Shown: piece after piece, positions 39,301 through 50,976 of the stretch | How positions within the stretch are numbered: the stretch's first letter is position 1 | How the letters are laid out: each line of letters starts with the position of its first letter | NCBI GenBank assembly: GCA_001630475.1 | Contig: KV419395.1 | Coordinates: forward strand, 558,001-622,000 | Source of the DNA: Sistotremastrum niveocremeum HHB9708 | Lineage: Eukaryota > Basidiomycota > Agaricomycetes > Sistotremastrales > Sistotremastraceae | DNA: 64,000 bases | Reading direction: 5' to 3' | The notes under the pieces: model-generated | The model's database searches: none | Told to the model about the DNA's origin: nothing | Seen by the model: only the letters and a program-made list of their open reading frames with translations | Program-made: the position numbers and the translations under genes

Positions 39301-39925
39301 ACGCAAGCTTCGCAGGGAGGAGCGACGTCGGCGCGAGATGGAGCGTGCCTACCCTAACGGCTATCCATCACAGGGCGAATTCCTCAGCCCTCGACCCTTG
39401 GAGACTTACAGTCAATACGATGGGTCTGACACCGCCTCCGTGACATCTTCAGACGATGACCACTGGGGAATGCAGATTGGAGGATACAACGAGAACAGCA
39501 CCAAATTCCCACCGCCTCCATTGGGTCTGGCACCTTCAGACACCGTCATAGAAAATGCGGCGACATTAGATGCTGCAGAAATGGAGGCAATGCTTGAGGT
39601 TGGCTTTGACGGCCTCTCAAGCAAGGAACACCTTGTACCTATACATCCTCGTGCCGCACCCCCACCACCACCCTTAATCGCATCTCCCCGTTACCAACTC
39701 CACGACACCTCGCCGCCGCCGCCTCGATTTAACGGATATGTGCCTGTATCAAGAGAAGGCACGCCCGGGAACCCTCACGAGCACGATCTCGGCTTACCGC
39801 CGCCACCTCTGTCAGCAAACGGGACGAGCTCAGCAGTGCCTGAGTGGAAAGGTCATGCCAAAAAACGAAGTGGAGGGAGAGGGGGTGATTATGGTCCTCT
39901 AGGACCTCTCGATCCCGATAGATAA
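36357..39925 (+). CDS. Chitin synthase, class IV-like (Chs3/ChsD type)
   Basis: Four exons (36357..37938, 37988..38220, 38270..39132, 39193..39925) give 1136 residues. N-terminal membrane segments (FFLSALGG, then [20 protein letters not shown]) are followed by a cytochrome b5-like lumenal domain ([15 protein letters not shown]). A further pair of helices leads into the GT2 catalytic region, with [40 protein letters not shown] and QRRRWINS. Three to four C-terminal helices follow ([11 protein letters not shown]-like region). A long Pro-rich, disordered tail ([23 protein letters not shown]) is encoded mainly by the last exon. The enzyme polymerises N-acetylglucosamine from UDP-GlcNAc across the plasma membrane; the Chs3 class makes most structural wall chitin. 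Confidence 0.93.
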
Positions 39926-41971
39926 TGCCGAATGGACATGCGGATACGGACTGCTACCTTCAAGGTTACTTTTCATTTCACGAACTATACCTTCATTGTC
40001 ACACAATATCCACTGTTGCTCGTCGTCGTCGCATCTTCATGTCCTCGGGATCGTTTTTATCGCATCACATTTTTTGTCTTCTCTTGCATCTTTAATTACC
40101 TCATATTCACTGTTCGCAATAATAACACTCTTTCGGGTAGATCCTTTGCAGCGTATATATGCGACCTTCATCTGACCTCAGCGGAACGAGATTTCGGATC
40201 TGGAAGAAACTGGCTTTAGTCAACGCCGGCTTTACCCAACGCAGATTTACTTCCGCTGCTCCTACTTCACCAACGATAGTATAGGAGCTGACTCAAGAGC
40301 CTCTGAACGTTATGGTGATTCTTCTGTCGACGCAGGACTCGAGACATGGCCTCTCTTATCTTCTTTGGCGCTTTGTGAGTTTCTGGGATGTTGTCTCCAT
40401 ATTGGCCGATTTCCTCACTGACGGTCTGGTCAAGCTCATTCCCACTGCATCACAAATCCAGAATTGTCTTCTTTCTGTGTCAAAGAATTCATTCACTCGT
40501 GCAACGTTTCATAGCCCTGGCATACCTCTTGGACAGCGGTACAGCGGTTATATGAACACCCGGAACATCATGCTGGCGATCAACGTGAACGTTCATGACG
40601 GTCTTCCATTAGCATACGGTTGCTGCAACCACACGATGGTAGCCTTCTTGGCTTCCTCGAGGTTTTCTGGCATAGTGCATGATCCAGCCGTACGACATCT
40701 CCACGAAACCAAGGCCATATAGAGATTTTCAAGCTTTCGCTGGCAGCAGACTCGTGAGCCTTCCTGATAAACAGCATTGCGACCTCACAATCTTCCACCT
40801 CCACGCGCATATACCTGGACTACGGCGAAATAGCCATCCTCGACTTGTATGAGATGTCTGTCCTGGTCTGGCAAGTCTTGAAAGGGTTTCCTTGCTGTCG
40901 CCGTGCTGCAACTGACCTCTTGCATTCCTGATTGCCTATCCTAGCAATCCTCCTGCTCTCAGTTCGTCAGTCGGAACGTGCACCACGTTCTATTGATTGG
41001 ACTATTCAATCTCTGAGCCGCTATGCCCATGCCCTACACATTACAAGTTCCAGTGCCCAGGGTGAAGGCTTCACACTTCTGCTGCCAAACGTCGGTGATG
41101 GCGTCGGCGATAGACCTGGGTTCTTGGTGATTGCAGATTTGGGCTATCCTAGACGGGGATACCGTCGAACTCTGTGGAGAACCTAGGTTCGATCAGTGAA
41201 GAGTCCCGATCACATAATCGATTCGCATTTATTGCTACAGGCAGGCAACGGGTTCAGTATCTCCAACTCAGGCACTGTCTCCTTCACCGCTCGAACCTTT
41301 CACAATTTCAAATCTGCTCGCTGGGATTTCAGCTCTTCATGGCACCCGAAACGACCCGACCAAAGGCTGCATCGGCTTCCCCTGGCGCCCACAAAAGGAG
41401 ACCCTGATGACGCCTTTGTGCCACATGCCGAAACAAGCCGATCACTCAAACTCGTCGGAACTTGCGGTTTGGAACGCTTGCATCCTGTGCTGCTGGCGCG
41501 GCGCTGGCTAGCTGTACCACGGCGAACGTGAATGCTAGGCAAATATTCGACCGGGTACGGATGGCCTAACTTGTGTTCCTGAAGCCCAAGTCATCCGGAA
41601 ATTGATGCATCGGTTCGGGACAGTGACTCGACTGACAATGTATATTTCTGTCATGTATGGCTACATTCATCCGGAACCGTAGAGTTGTTGTTAGCAGGCT
41701 GTTGTCGAATAACCAATGCAGTTCATTTTTGAAAGACTCAGATGCCGGAGTCTCGGGATCTTATCGGCAGAGCGGAAGTGTCGGACATCGGATGTGATGG
41801 GGAATAGGAAGGCATTGACCTGCCCTCTCGCTTGGTACCTCCGCCCTTTGCTCTGTCATATATAACGTACAGCTCTCGCTCGCTCGCTGCTCTCCACGCT
41901 TGTCGCCTGCTCTCCGCCACTCTGGTCGCTATATCTACTCGCCCCATCGCATTAGCACTACCAGCAGTCCA
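39926..41971. other. 2 kb gene-poor stretch with degenerate-looking open reading
   Basis: This is the longest interval without a convincing gene. Open frames of 95-136 codons occur on both strands but share no splice pattern. Readings that look protein-like include RDFGSGRNWL near 40200 and MVILLSTQDSRHGLSYLLWR from 40312. A plus frame at 41196-41531 contains NGFSISNSGTVSFTARTFHN. On the minus strand a signal-peptide-like stretch (LAFTFAVVQLASAAPAAQ) lies near 41470-41530. None has a full start-to-stop exon structure I can defend. It may be a decayed host gene or two. The last 100 bases are the promoter of the next gene. Confidence 0.45.
41859..41865 (+). promoter_or_regulatory. TATA box of the basic protein gene at 41972
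   Basis: The sequence TATATAA lies 107 bases upstream of the chosen start. A CTCGCTCGCTCG pyrimidine-rich run follows at about 41876-41890. Spacing fits a TSS near 41890-41900. Confidence 0.5.
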
Positions 41972-42877
41972 ATGGAGGTCCTCTCCCAGCCTCGTCCACC
42001 CCACCATCAGCCCTCGCCCATCCACCAGCCCAATCCTGCGACATCCACGATACGACGTCGAAAGCCTCTTATCACATATCCATCTCCAACAGCTTTCAGC
42101 ATCATCGCACCATCGACACGCCCCCCACAGGTACCCACTCCTGCGCCAAAGCTAAACCCTGCCCCTAGCAGCGACAAGCCCAAAGCCATCTCTTCAGAAA
42201 AGCGTGTCCTCATGAGGTGGCCTGCTCTTCCACCCATTCCAAGAGAGCCCTTGCCTCTTTACCACCCATTGCGACCCATTCCGCCTCATGTCACAGCGGC
42301 CGCCACTGCGCCTCCCCCAAGCGCCCCCACTGCACCGAAGCCCGCTGTGATGGTCACTCGTAGCTCATCTCGTGCCCGTCGTCCTGCGGCGAAACTTAGA
42401 GATGAAGTACCCGATGAGACCAATCCTGCGACAGCAGCAGCAGCCAAACCGTCGTCTACCAAGAAGGACGATCCAAAGACAAAGGACAAGGTGGAGAAGG
42501 AGGGTGCAGCCACGAAGCGAAAGAACGTTCCTGCTCCCATTGTCACTGGGAATGCTTCTGCTCCCGTCAATGGGAAGAGAAAGAGGGCTGTCGCCTCCGC
42601 CGACGCTGAGAGCGATGCCCAACCCACCACTCCCACAAAGCGCCGCCGCAAGGTCGCTTCTCCTCGCAAGAAACCCGCATCTGCGGCCCCTGCTGAAGCT
42701 GTGGACGCTATTGAAGCCAAAGACGCGCCAACGTCTGGCTACCAGACTCGTGCACGCAAAGCTTATGCTCGCAGTCGATCTGCTACCTCCGATCTGAGCA
42801 GCCAAGACAAGCCTCCCAGTACTGCAGCAGTTGCAACTGAGCAGAAAGGAGATCTGACCTCTTCTGCGTCCAGATAA
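41972..42877 (+). CDS. Basic Pro/Ala/Lys-rich protein, probably nuclear
   Basis: An uninterrupted frame encodes about 301 residues from the Met at 41972 (MEVLSQPRPPHHQPS); an upstream Met at 41900 is in frame but sits close to the expected transcription start. The first third is Pro-rich (ALPPIPREPLPLYHPLRPIP). The rest is basic and Ala-rich with NLS-like runs (KRKRA, TKRRRKVASPRKK) and SRARRPAAK, similar to AT-hook or linker-histone-like tails. No folded domain is recognised. A chromatin-associated role is only a guess. Lack of introns is unusual beside its neighbours. A TATA box supports transcription in this direction. Confidence 0.65.
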   Translation: MEVLSQPRPPHHQPSPIHQPNPATSTIRRRKPLITYPSPTAFSIIAPSTRPPQVPTPAPKLNPAPSSDKPKAISSEKRVLMRWPALPPIPREPLPLYHPLRPIPPHVTAAATAPPPSAPTAPKPAVMVTRSSSRARRPAAKLRDEVPDETNPATAAAAKPSSTKKDDPKTKDKVEKEGAATKRKNVPAPIVTGNASAPVNGKRKRAVASADAESDAQPTTPTKRRRKVASPRKKPASAAPAEAVDAIEAKDAPTSGYQTRARKAYARSRSATSDLSSQDKPPSTAAVATEQKGDLTSSASR

Positions 42878-43341
42878 CGTCCTCACGCCTCACCACGTTT
42901 TCATTTTCCAATTCTTTCATCACCTTTCCTCGCTCCCGTTAGAAGTTTCAGGGTTTTTAGCATGGCATATTCCTCCCGGGTCACACACATTTTCTCATCC
43001 ATCCACTTTCTTACGACTCTCACACATATCATCACGGTGTCAACTTCCTTCATTTTTTTTCTTGCTGTTTTTTGTTGTCCTGTTTCAGTTTGTGTTTCAA
43101 CAGTGCTATCGCTACTCGCTCTCGGGTTTTGCTGTATTCATGACGACGATGTTCGTCTTTGCCACTGACCCGTTCTCTCCCCAAAAGTCCTCACTGTTTC
43201 CTTAGTCTAGCAATTGTAGCGAGTGATGTATATATCGATCATTATTCTACGTGGAGCACATTTAACTATGCATTGATCTGTTTTATATATTTGCATCGAC
43301 TTGAGAGTGATAAGTTACATTAAAGTTGGGCCGCATAGAAT
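42878..43341. other. Convergent 3' interval, 464 bases
   Basis: This lies between convergent stop codons at 42877 and 43342. It is T-rich with poly-T and TATATA runs and no gene. It probably holds both 3' UTRs and polyadenylation sites. Confidence 0.4.
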
Positions 43342-44812
43342 TTAACGAGCTTCCTCTATGCTCCAGGTAGGTCGCAAGTCTATCGTGTAGTCGTCGTGGT
43401 CATGATTAAGAAATCGGTGCATCGAGGCCCAGGCAATCATGACAGCATTATCTGGTTGAGACTTCATCAAGCGCATATATGTATAGATGCGACGTGCAAC
43501 GTACCCGTGCAAAGCTGAGCAGGAGGACAACATAAAGTGACATCCCTAGCTTCTTCGCGAGCCGACGTTTGGAGGAATGTTCGGAGACTGAATGGAATGC
43601 AGTGTCAGATTCATATAACAGGCATACTTTATGGAAAGTACATACGTGTTTCTCACATATTCATTACTCGCAACACCCCCACTCATCACAAGATGCTTGA
43701 CCAGAAGCCCCCGTCTGATGCATACATCTAGGACAAGGCCAAGTTTCTCTTCCAGTTGAGCTGCCGCTGCGTTCTGGAATCCGCGAGCAATGGCAACCTT
43801 GTCTTCGTGGGACAGCTCTCCCGGTCCTGAATCATGGTTTCCTAGTCGCCGGTTTATCTCGTACTGCACCGCTGATAAAAGACCTGCATAAGAGAATTGA
43901 CGTTGGCCCGGCGATGCGATGGCGAATTGTGGGATCGTCAGATCTATCGATGAGTTTTCGTTGCAGAATCTCTCCAGTGCCGCTCCAGGGCCCAGTTGAT
44001 CGGGATGAGGAGGGAGTGCAAGTAGTCTGAAGACTTTATCGTATACATTCCCAATGCTTATATCGACTGTGTTGCAGAGAGTTTCGAAGTTGTTTACAGA
44101 GCGTGCGAGAACGAGCATCGTATGTCCTCCAGAGACAAGGAGAGTAAGGAAGGGAAAGTGCGGCATGTCGTCTTTGGAACTTGTTAAAAGGGCCGTTAGA
44201 GCGTGCGCTTGCTGCATATAATATGAGTTTGGTCCTCAAGAGAACGAGTGGGTTTACCATGTGATGAACGCCTATCAAAGGCTTATTTAAGGCCGCTGCC
44301 AAAGTTTTGGCTGCATTGGACGCCACACTCAGACAACCACCCATACCTAAGAAAGTCAAGAAAATATTCACGATCCGGAAATCTCAGAGCTTACCAGGAC
44401 CTCTCGTGAAGGCTATACCATCGATATCATTGACGGATAAACCAGCATCCTCAAAAGCTCTTCGAACAGCTCCAGGCTTTATATGCGTCAAGCTCCCACT
44501 ACCGAGCAAACTTTCATGTCGACTCACCAAGTTTTTTTGGTGGGACTGGATGGCAATGTAGGGATGAATCCCGCCATACTTCTCTACCCTTGAAGAATTA
44601 ATTCAAGAAATAATATCGCAATTATTGTGACCGTACTCGGCCGTCTGCTTGACTACGATGTTTGAAAGGACACGACGGTCTGAGGTGACAACAGCAGCAC
44701 AAGAGTCATCCGCTGACGATTCCAAAGCAAGAACAGTAAATCGTCTTAGTCTAGGAGATGTTGAAGAGAATAGTGAAGTGACTTGAAAACAAGATAATGG
44801 TCGACCGAACAT
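43342..44812 (-). CDS. QRI7: Mitochondrial tRNA t6A synthase Qri7 (OSGEPL1)
   Basis: About five exons start at Met 44812 with a presequence-like N-terminus (MFGRPLSCFQVTSLFSSTSP), then VLALESSADDSCAAVV. Kae1/Qri7 signatures are YGGIHPYIAIQSHQKN, FTRGPGMGGCLSVASNAAKT, and the metal site in GVHHMQAHALTALL (HxxxH). PFLTLLVSGGHTMLVL, NVYDKVFRLL, VMSGGVASNEYVR and the C-terminal DNAVMIAWASMHRF follow. It transfers threonylcarbamoyl to A37 of mitochondrial ANN-decoding tRNAs. The upstream Met at 44944 would overlap the promoter of the divergent nucleoporin gene and adds no family sequence, so it was rejected. Confidence 0.93.
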
Positions 44813-44927
44813 TCGGCGCTGAAAACATCCAAAGACAAAGACAAGGCGCGCCTTGTGTGGCACGCGCTCAACTTGCTCAGTCAGAGCATTCACTCTCCTC
44901 TCTGACTTTGGCCACACATCACGAAAC
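44813..44927. promoter_or_regulatory. 115-base bidirectional promoter, QRI7 / NUP2
   Basis: Only 115 bases separate the two start codons, so both transcripts must start from one shared nucleosome-free region. No TATA box is visible. Confidence 0.45.
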
Positions 44928-47068
44928 ATGAAGAGACGGAACACAGGACAACATCAGCAGCGTGGCGACGAAGAAGAGCCAGAAGACGATGAGCCTGTCA
45001 GTTCGCTCTCTCGTCGCGTGTGCCTATTCTAAATTTCTGGCGCAGGTTGCCACTGGGCTTCAGAAGGCAGATGAGGCTACGCTTGCTGCTCGCCCGTACG
45101 TTGTCTGCTCTCTACAACCGACGTGAAATAACCAGGATCATATCAGAATGAAGGGCATGCCCAAACGCGGTCTCGCTGGTGCCACCTCTGCAACTGAGGT
45201 CAGCCACAATTTATCTCGAAAATCATATTTGTATTCACTTCGTAGCAGACACAAACTTCAGCAGCACCTCTACCTAAGTTCTTTTCGAACGTATCCAGTT
45301 CTTCGTTCAGCTTCACCCCATCTGCTCCCGCTGCCACTCCGACGGCACCCTTGACCTCCACTCCCTTTTCTACAAACAAACTTCCATCCTTTTCAGCATT
45401 TGGATCTTCTAGCTCTGTCTTTACGAACGGCACGAGCACTACAGGAACTTCCGCCTCTACAGCACCGCTGTCATCTACCTCAACATTCCTGGAGTCTTCT
45501 GGTTCCAGTAGCGCATCTGCCAACCGTGAAGACATCTCACAGAGCTTCTACGCGAAGCTAAGAGGACTCAACGTGTCTTTCCTCGAAAACCTCCAGTCTT
45601 CTCTCCAGAAGGATCCCCTGGTCGATATATCATCCGTCTTGGAGCAATATAAGAATCTCAGAAATGAAATCGAGAGTAAATCCGCCACACCAGTAGTCAA
45701 AAATGACACGGTACTTGACACCCCCCCAGCCGCTATGCCAACCCCTCCATCCACATTCAATATGTTCAACAAGAACCCTCCATCATCGAGCGCCTCTTTG
45801 GGAGCCAGCGGTGGTTTTACGCCCAAATTGCCGACCGCCTCATCAACCTCTAATGCGCCAGGGACGTCGCCTTTCAGCTTTGGTGCTGCCTCTTCGTCAA
45901 AACCCTTCAGTTTTGGTTCCACAGGTGCCTCGAGTTCTGCTGCTCCAGCCAGCTCAGAATCTTCGAAGCCTACGCCGCCTGCTCCCAGCTTTTCAGGGTT
46001 CTTCACAACATCAGTACCCAAACCCGCCACGGAGCCGTCCGATACCAAAAAAACTGAAGAAGAGCCAGCAAAAGCCTCTTCTGCCTCTCTCTTCTCCAAG
46101 CCAAAAGCGACTGAACCAAAAGGGACCGACGCTAGCGCAGCGCCTTCTTTTTCTTTCGGGGGTCATAGTAACGGTGAGCGTTTCTTTAGATTACACCCCT
46201 AAAATTTAACTAATTTCTTACTTAGGCCTTTTCGGCTCTTCTAACCCTTTCACATTTTCATCTAGCTCCAGCACTTCAGCGTTTGGCAATACATCAACAT
46301 CCACCCCAGCCAAATCCTCACCCTTTGCTGTGGGTGCCTCACCACCCTCTCCTGGAAATTTTGGCTTTGGCCCCAAATCGTCGTTTGGTAGCGGTAAAGG
46401 ATCTTTCGGGAATCCCGTCGGGTTCTCTTTCGCAAGCCCCCCGTCAACTCCGGCTGGTACAACCGCTACCAAGGCAGAAGACAAATCCGAGAGCGCGATA
46501 GATTCATCTAAGCCAAAGGAGGCGCCGGCGACAACGAGTGCTTTCGGGTTGTCTGTTCCGGCAACTGCAGATAGCGGATCTCGTGGGATTACACCTCTGT
46601 CAGAGGTCGACAGCACTGCAGGGAGCCAGCCCGATGCTGCAGATGAGGATGAAGACGGCCCCGGGGAGGAAGACGAGTCAACCGTCATCTCACTGCGTTG
46701 CTCGTTGTCAAAACTGGGCACTACGGACGGAAAACAGGAATGGAAGAGTCTTGGCGTTGGGTATTGCAAGATAAAAAAGCACAACGATACGGGTGTGCGG
46801 AGGATCTTAATGAGAGAAACTGTTACCAAACGAATCATTTTGGTGTGTAATTATGTTTCACTTCATGTATCTTGTCTTCTTATCGTACATTCAACGCACG
46901 CAGAACTTCAACCTATACCCTCAACTGACAATGAGTGTGACTAAGAAGACTTTGCGATTCATTGGTCACGAGGATGGCACTTCTCAGACCTTCATCCTTC
47001 GCCATTCCACTGAAGCCAACGCGCATTCCTTCAAGGACGCCATCGATCGGGAAAAACCCCACCCTTAA
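44928..47068 (+). CDS. Nucleoporin Nup2/Nup50 with Ran-binding domain
   Basis: Six exons (44928..44996, 45046..45095, 45147..45198, 45246..46173, 46226..46842, 46904..47068) give 626 residues. The N-terminus MKRRNTGQHQQRGDEEEPED, then GLQKADEATLAARPMKGMPK with RGLAG, matches the importin-alpha-binding segment of Nup50/Nup2. A central region carries FG motifs (FSFG, FGFGPKSSFG) in a Ser/Ala/Pro-rich context. The C-terminal RanBP1-like domain reads LGVGYCKIKKHNDTGVRRIL, then RETVTKRIILN and FRFIGHEDGT-like KKTLRFIGHEDGTSQTFILR. It works in nuclear import at the pore basket, releasing cargo from importin-alpha. The exon 4 acceptor is a TAGCAG tandem (45246 or 45249). Confidence 0.92.
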
Positions 47069-47184
47069 AGCTGACCTGCTTCCATCCACAGCCAATGAAC
47101 GTGGCGTAGTCCTTACTGGGTGGAAATAGCTATGTATCGCTCATTGACATTTGGCCTGCAAATATGAATGTTTTGATGTTATTG

Positions 47185-49175
47185 TCATTTTCCTCCAAAA
47201 TGACTCTGCGCATGATGCCAAACCGAATTCAAAAGGAACGCTTCGGATAGCAACAGCTCCACATCATGATCCGTCCAATCTTGTGTAGGTAGTGATTGTA
47301 GAAACATGATGATTCCCTAAAGACCAAGTGAGTGTCGTGCCTTAACGCTGTCTATGAATGTAATACCTGGAAATCCATCTCTTTTAACTTGTCACTCCAC
47401 TTCACCAGGAATGCAGAGCATACATAAAGGTGAAACTGTGAGAACGCATCGGGACCTTCCGCCTTCAGATGATCCATTAGTTTAGTTTCGTAGATGACTT
47501 GGAAGACAGAAAGGACCCACAAGATACGTATCCCACATTCGGATGGTATTGCTGACAGAAATCTCTCTCATAAGCAAACAGTTCATCCACCGGAAAGCGA
47601 ACTGCATAAATTCCACTCCTTGAGCCTGAAGGTGGTGAGCCAATGCTGGGTCTATTCGAGCAACCAACTCCGCCATTCGTCCCACCGAACGATGAATCCC
47701 AGGTTGCGCAAAAATATAATTATCCTGGATCCCGTCTAATAACCGAGAAAGGCACCAGAAAGAGTCCGCTTCTATCGCGCAAAGGATGTCGGGAGAGAGC
47801 AGTTCGGGATCAAATTGTTCGGGGTCGGAATCTACATCTGGTTCAGTACCTTTGAGATCTCTAGAGCGATGGGACACCGACCAATATATGCCGACAAGAA
47901 AACCTCGAAGAAAGGAGTTACAAGATCGTTAATCCCCTGCACGTAGCCGCTGGCAGGATGTCGTATTGCCCACACATATAATATGCGCTCCAGACACTGT
48001 ATTAGGCGTGTTAAGGAGAGGGGATCAGAGTAAAAAGAGCACTGACACGCTGCGTTGAATTGCACATCCATAAGGGTATTCCAGGTCTCGTTCTGGGCAC
48101 GTCAATTTCTATTTGATGCCAGATTGCTTGGTCCAGACCCTCTCGTCCCTTTGCGAAGGCAACATGGACCAGGGAATCGTATTCTGAGCGTTTTCGTGCA
48201 AGTGTTGCATTACGAAGGTCCGTAGGTAAGGGGAGGTACCCAAGGAGAAGCGGCCAAGCAACTGGGCGAAGCGTAGCCGGGATGCCGGACCAGGAGAGCT
48301 TGCGAAGTTCAGCTGGGCACGTATAATCAGAATGGCATGTGGGGATGATTTATGATATTACCTATGTTAACCTCGCTTTTGGAGAGACATTGGACGAATT
48401 TATGCCGTCTGTTTGTTCTGAGAGAACGCTCCCTCATGAGGGTGGCGTTGGACTGGGTATCGGATGATTTTGAGCGGGAGACAGGATGTGAACCTGATGT
48501 ACTGGGAGCGGGGGAGTTTGATCTCGAGGTGACTTGGAACATATGGACGATATGGAGTGGGTCTAAGCATCATTGAGCTTGGAGAATTCAAGTGGCTGAA
48601 AATAGGGACGCACCATTCATGATTTTCTGAACCTCTGGTCTGATCTTCGGCGTGGCCTTGATCTTTAATGAGGGCGCAACATCTGACTCAGGAGTTTCTG
48701 CTGGACGATCATGCAATGAATCTGTGTCCATCTCTCCAACGATCATCTCGCTTTCGAGATCGTCCTCGGCGATAGTCCGTGCACGATCCTCTTCCGGGTC
48801 TTTAGTTTTTCGAATAACGGTCCAACCTGCTCGCTCCTTTCCTCTCGTGGGTTCGTCAGGAAAAGCAGAAACAGGAGGGTATGAGCTCGGATTTGGAGCG
48901 TTCACATGTGTATATGATGAGGAGAGCGAGACAGGGGAGGTGTTTGACGCAGGAAGGGGAACTACACGAGCTGGTGTAGTCTTGGCCGTGCTGGTTGGTG
49001 ATTTGGCGTTTCGAGAGCTACCGGACGATACAGCAGTCGCTGATCGCTCTTCGTCCGAGCCACTGTCCCAAGCATCGTCTTCGCCCCAGTCAACGATTGA
49101 ATATGATGAAAATTGAGTAGTTGATGCTCGAATTCCGATGTGAGGTCTTGCAGGAGGTGGTCTGGCTGCAGTCAT
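47185..49175 (-). CDS. Rab GTPase-activating protein, Gyp1/TBC1D22 type
   Basis: A multi-exon gene starts at 49175 with a disordered N-terminus (SYSIVDWGEDDAWDSGSDEE). The TBC domain starts at LRKLSWSGIPATLRPVAWPL. It shows the arginine finger in IEIDVPRTRPGIPLW and the glutamine finger in HPASGYVQGINDLVTPFFEV. DSFWCLSRLLDGIQDNYIFA and FAFRWMNCLLMREISV are also typical of Gyp1. It ends HHAQSHFGGK at 47185. Gyp1 stimulates GTP hydrolysis by Ypt1/Rab1 at the Golgi. It is convergent with the nucleoporin gene, 116 bases apart. Confidence 0.92.
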
Positions 49176-49452
49176 GGTGTGGTGCAGGCCACTTGATGGT
49201 ACTATAGGTCAGCAGCAACCGGAACTAGAAAAAAGCTGTGGGAGACGCGAAGGTAACACGCCGCTCACTTGGCAAGATCGTCCACTCCAAACTCAGGAAT
49301 GCTAATGTTCCGCTCTATGTATGCACATTGAATCAAGCTAGTCTAATTCCAGGGTATAAGACAAAAATCAATAGCATAAATCCTCAGCCTGATGTCTCAG
49401 ATCTTAGATCGAGGCATCGGTATCTGGCTCGACTGCTTACCGGGAGCGCGAA

Positions 49453-50714
49453 CTAAGCAAGGTTGCCTATATCGTCGTTCTGGTGTGGACTTACATGTGC
49501 TTCAACCGGTGGAATCGCCACTCCCTGCAATATCTTGACAATACCCTCATCGATCACCGCCTTCAATTCCGTCTCACTCTTCACCAACAGCATCCCAGCG
49601 AAACCCAGAGCATTTACGCTCAGAAGATCTCCAGTTTCTCGAAGGGTATGGTTCTCTTGTCGCCGAGGAAATACATAGAGGTGATCGATGGTTAGGACGA
49701 CGTTGAAAGAGGGTGCACCGGTTGGATAATCCGGACAATATCGAACGGCATGGATGACCAAGTCCAGCAGAGACATGAACGAATCGGCCAAAATCTCCGT
49801 CTTGGAATCATCGCTTTGGCTTGACATCCCTCGAGGGAAACGAACGATAAAGTTGGCATACGGCAGGCTAGAGATAACGAATGGTCGATCTGATTGTATA
49901 TCGGTAAGAAGCATGCGGTGGGTGATGATTTAGTATTCATACCTTGCTCTTCTACCTGTTGAGCATTAGCCAACTTCTCTATGGGAGGTCCGTTGTTCTC
50001 GGCGGGGATGAACTGGACATGTTTGTGAGGCTGACTTGCGCCACTCAAATCTCCACCTTGACGGTCGTCAGCTTGGGATCAACGGAGATCAGATGCAGAC
50101 ATACAGTTGTAGAAAGCAAACAGCGGTTGATTTGCCCGTTTTGCGGCTTCAAGAATCGCATACGATTGAAATAGATCCGACGGTGTGAGTGGAGATGATT
50201 GAGATGCGAACTCTACGTTGTGTCAAGACCGGGCGCGCCATCATTTGCTGACAGCTTGGAAACTAATGACCTTTTGTCACAAGAAGGAAGTGGGAGGGGA
50301 CAACAGAATATTTGTTCAACTGTCGAGTAAAATCAGTGAACTCGTCGAACCCGGAGAGGTGGATAGGCGTACCAAGACCACATATTCGCCGCCCTCAACC
50401 TCTGTCTCGCCGACAATCAGGTTCTCGTTGTAAGGTGGTGCAAACGGGTCTTTCAGTTTGTGTTCCTGAGCTGCAGACGCATCGCTCTTGCTGAAGTGAG
50501 GAGTGGGAAGTGTTGGCTTGTGCAGTAAAGCAGGACAAAGTCTGATCTCAAACTGCGTTGCACGCTGTCAGATCAGATAACCACATCACGGAGCGTAGCA
50601 TGCCTCTACACCGCCTTCTTGGTGCCTATGAACAGTTGATGGGAAGAACAGGAGATCACCGGAGTCGCGAGCCTTGGAGAAGCTGGACGGTAAACGTGCC
50701 AGGATTTCAGCCAT
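49453..50714 (-). CDS. Ap4A phosphorylase (ATP adenylyltransferase, Apa1/Apa2)
   Basis: About five exons start MAEILARLPSSFSKARDSGD at 50714. Family blocks are FEIRLCPALLHKP, LNKYSVVPSHFLLVTK, and the active-site segment CGDLSGASQPHKHVQFIP with the H-x-H-x-Q motif. VVLTIDHLYVFPRRQEN and SVNALGFAGMLLVKSE follow, ending QNDDIGNLA. The enzyme splits diadenosine tetraphosphate with phosphate to ADP and ATP. The first intron is ambiguous: a GT donor (50609) gives QEGG-FEIR, while a GC donor (50603) gives QEGGVE-FEIR; both keep the frame. The second looks closer to the family. Confidence 0.9.
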
Positions 50715-50976
50715 CGTCACGGTCAATAGATCCAATTCATCGGAACAGGCCGTTCCCTGAAGACGGCTACAAGAAATTCGAATTATCTACAATCTCAAGT
50801 ATGCTCCAAATGGGCAGAGAAAAGTCGAGAAGCAGGACCCTCAAGCGAAGTATGGGAATAGAACAATTACTAGTTGGCACTAGCAACGGAGAAGGGTAAA
50901 AGAACAAGAAAAAGAACAAGAAAAAGCGAGGTCAGACGAGTTCGTCCATTCCAAGCTCAAAGGTATCTATCACGGG

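Noticed and set aside
40600-40940. Minus-strand reading PENLEEAKKATIVW and EDGYFAVVQ suggesting a SOUL-type heme-binding protein
   Set aside because: The order of the pieces is reversed compared with the family and the frames do not join; treated as chance or decay.
41150-41185. GGTTCGATC resembling a tRNA B box on the plus strand
   Set aside because: Flanking bases do not pair as a T stem.
42286-42886. Two overlapping minus-strand frames of 144 and 173 codons
   Set aside because: Shadows of the basic Pro/Ala-rich protein; the plus strand has a TATA box and protein-like composition.
45548-46099. 183-codon minus-strand frame rich in Gly/Val/Glu
   Set aside because: Complement of the Ser/Ala/Pro-rich nucleoporin exon; low-complexity coding DNA often leaves the opposite strand open.
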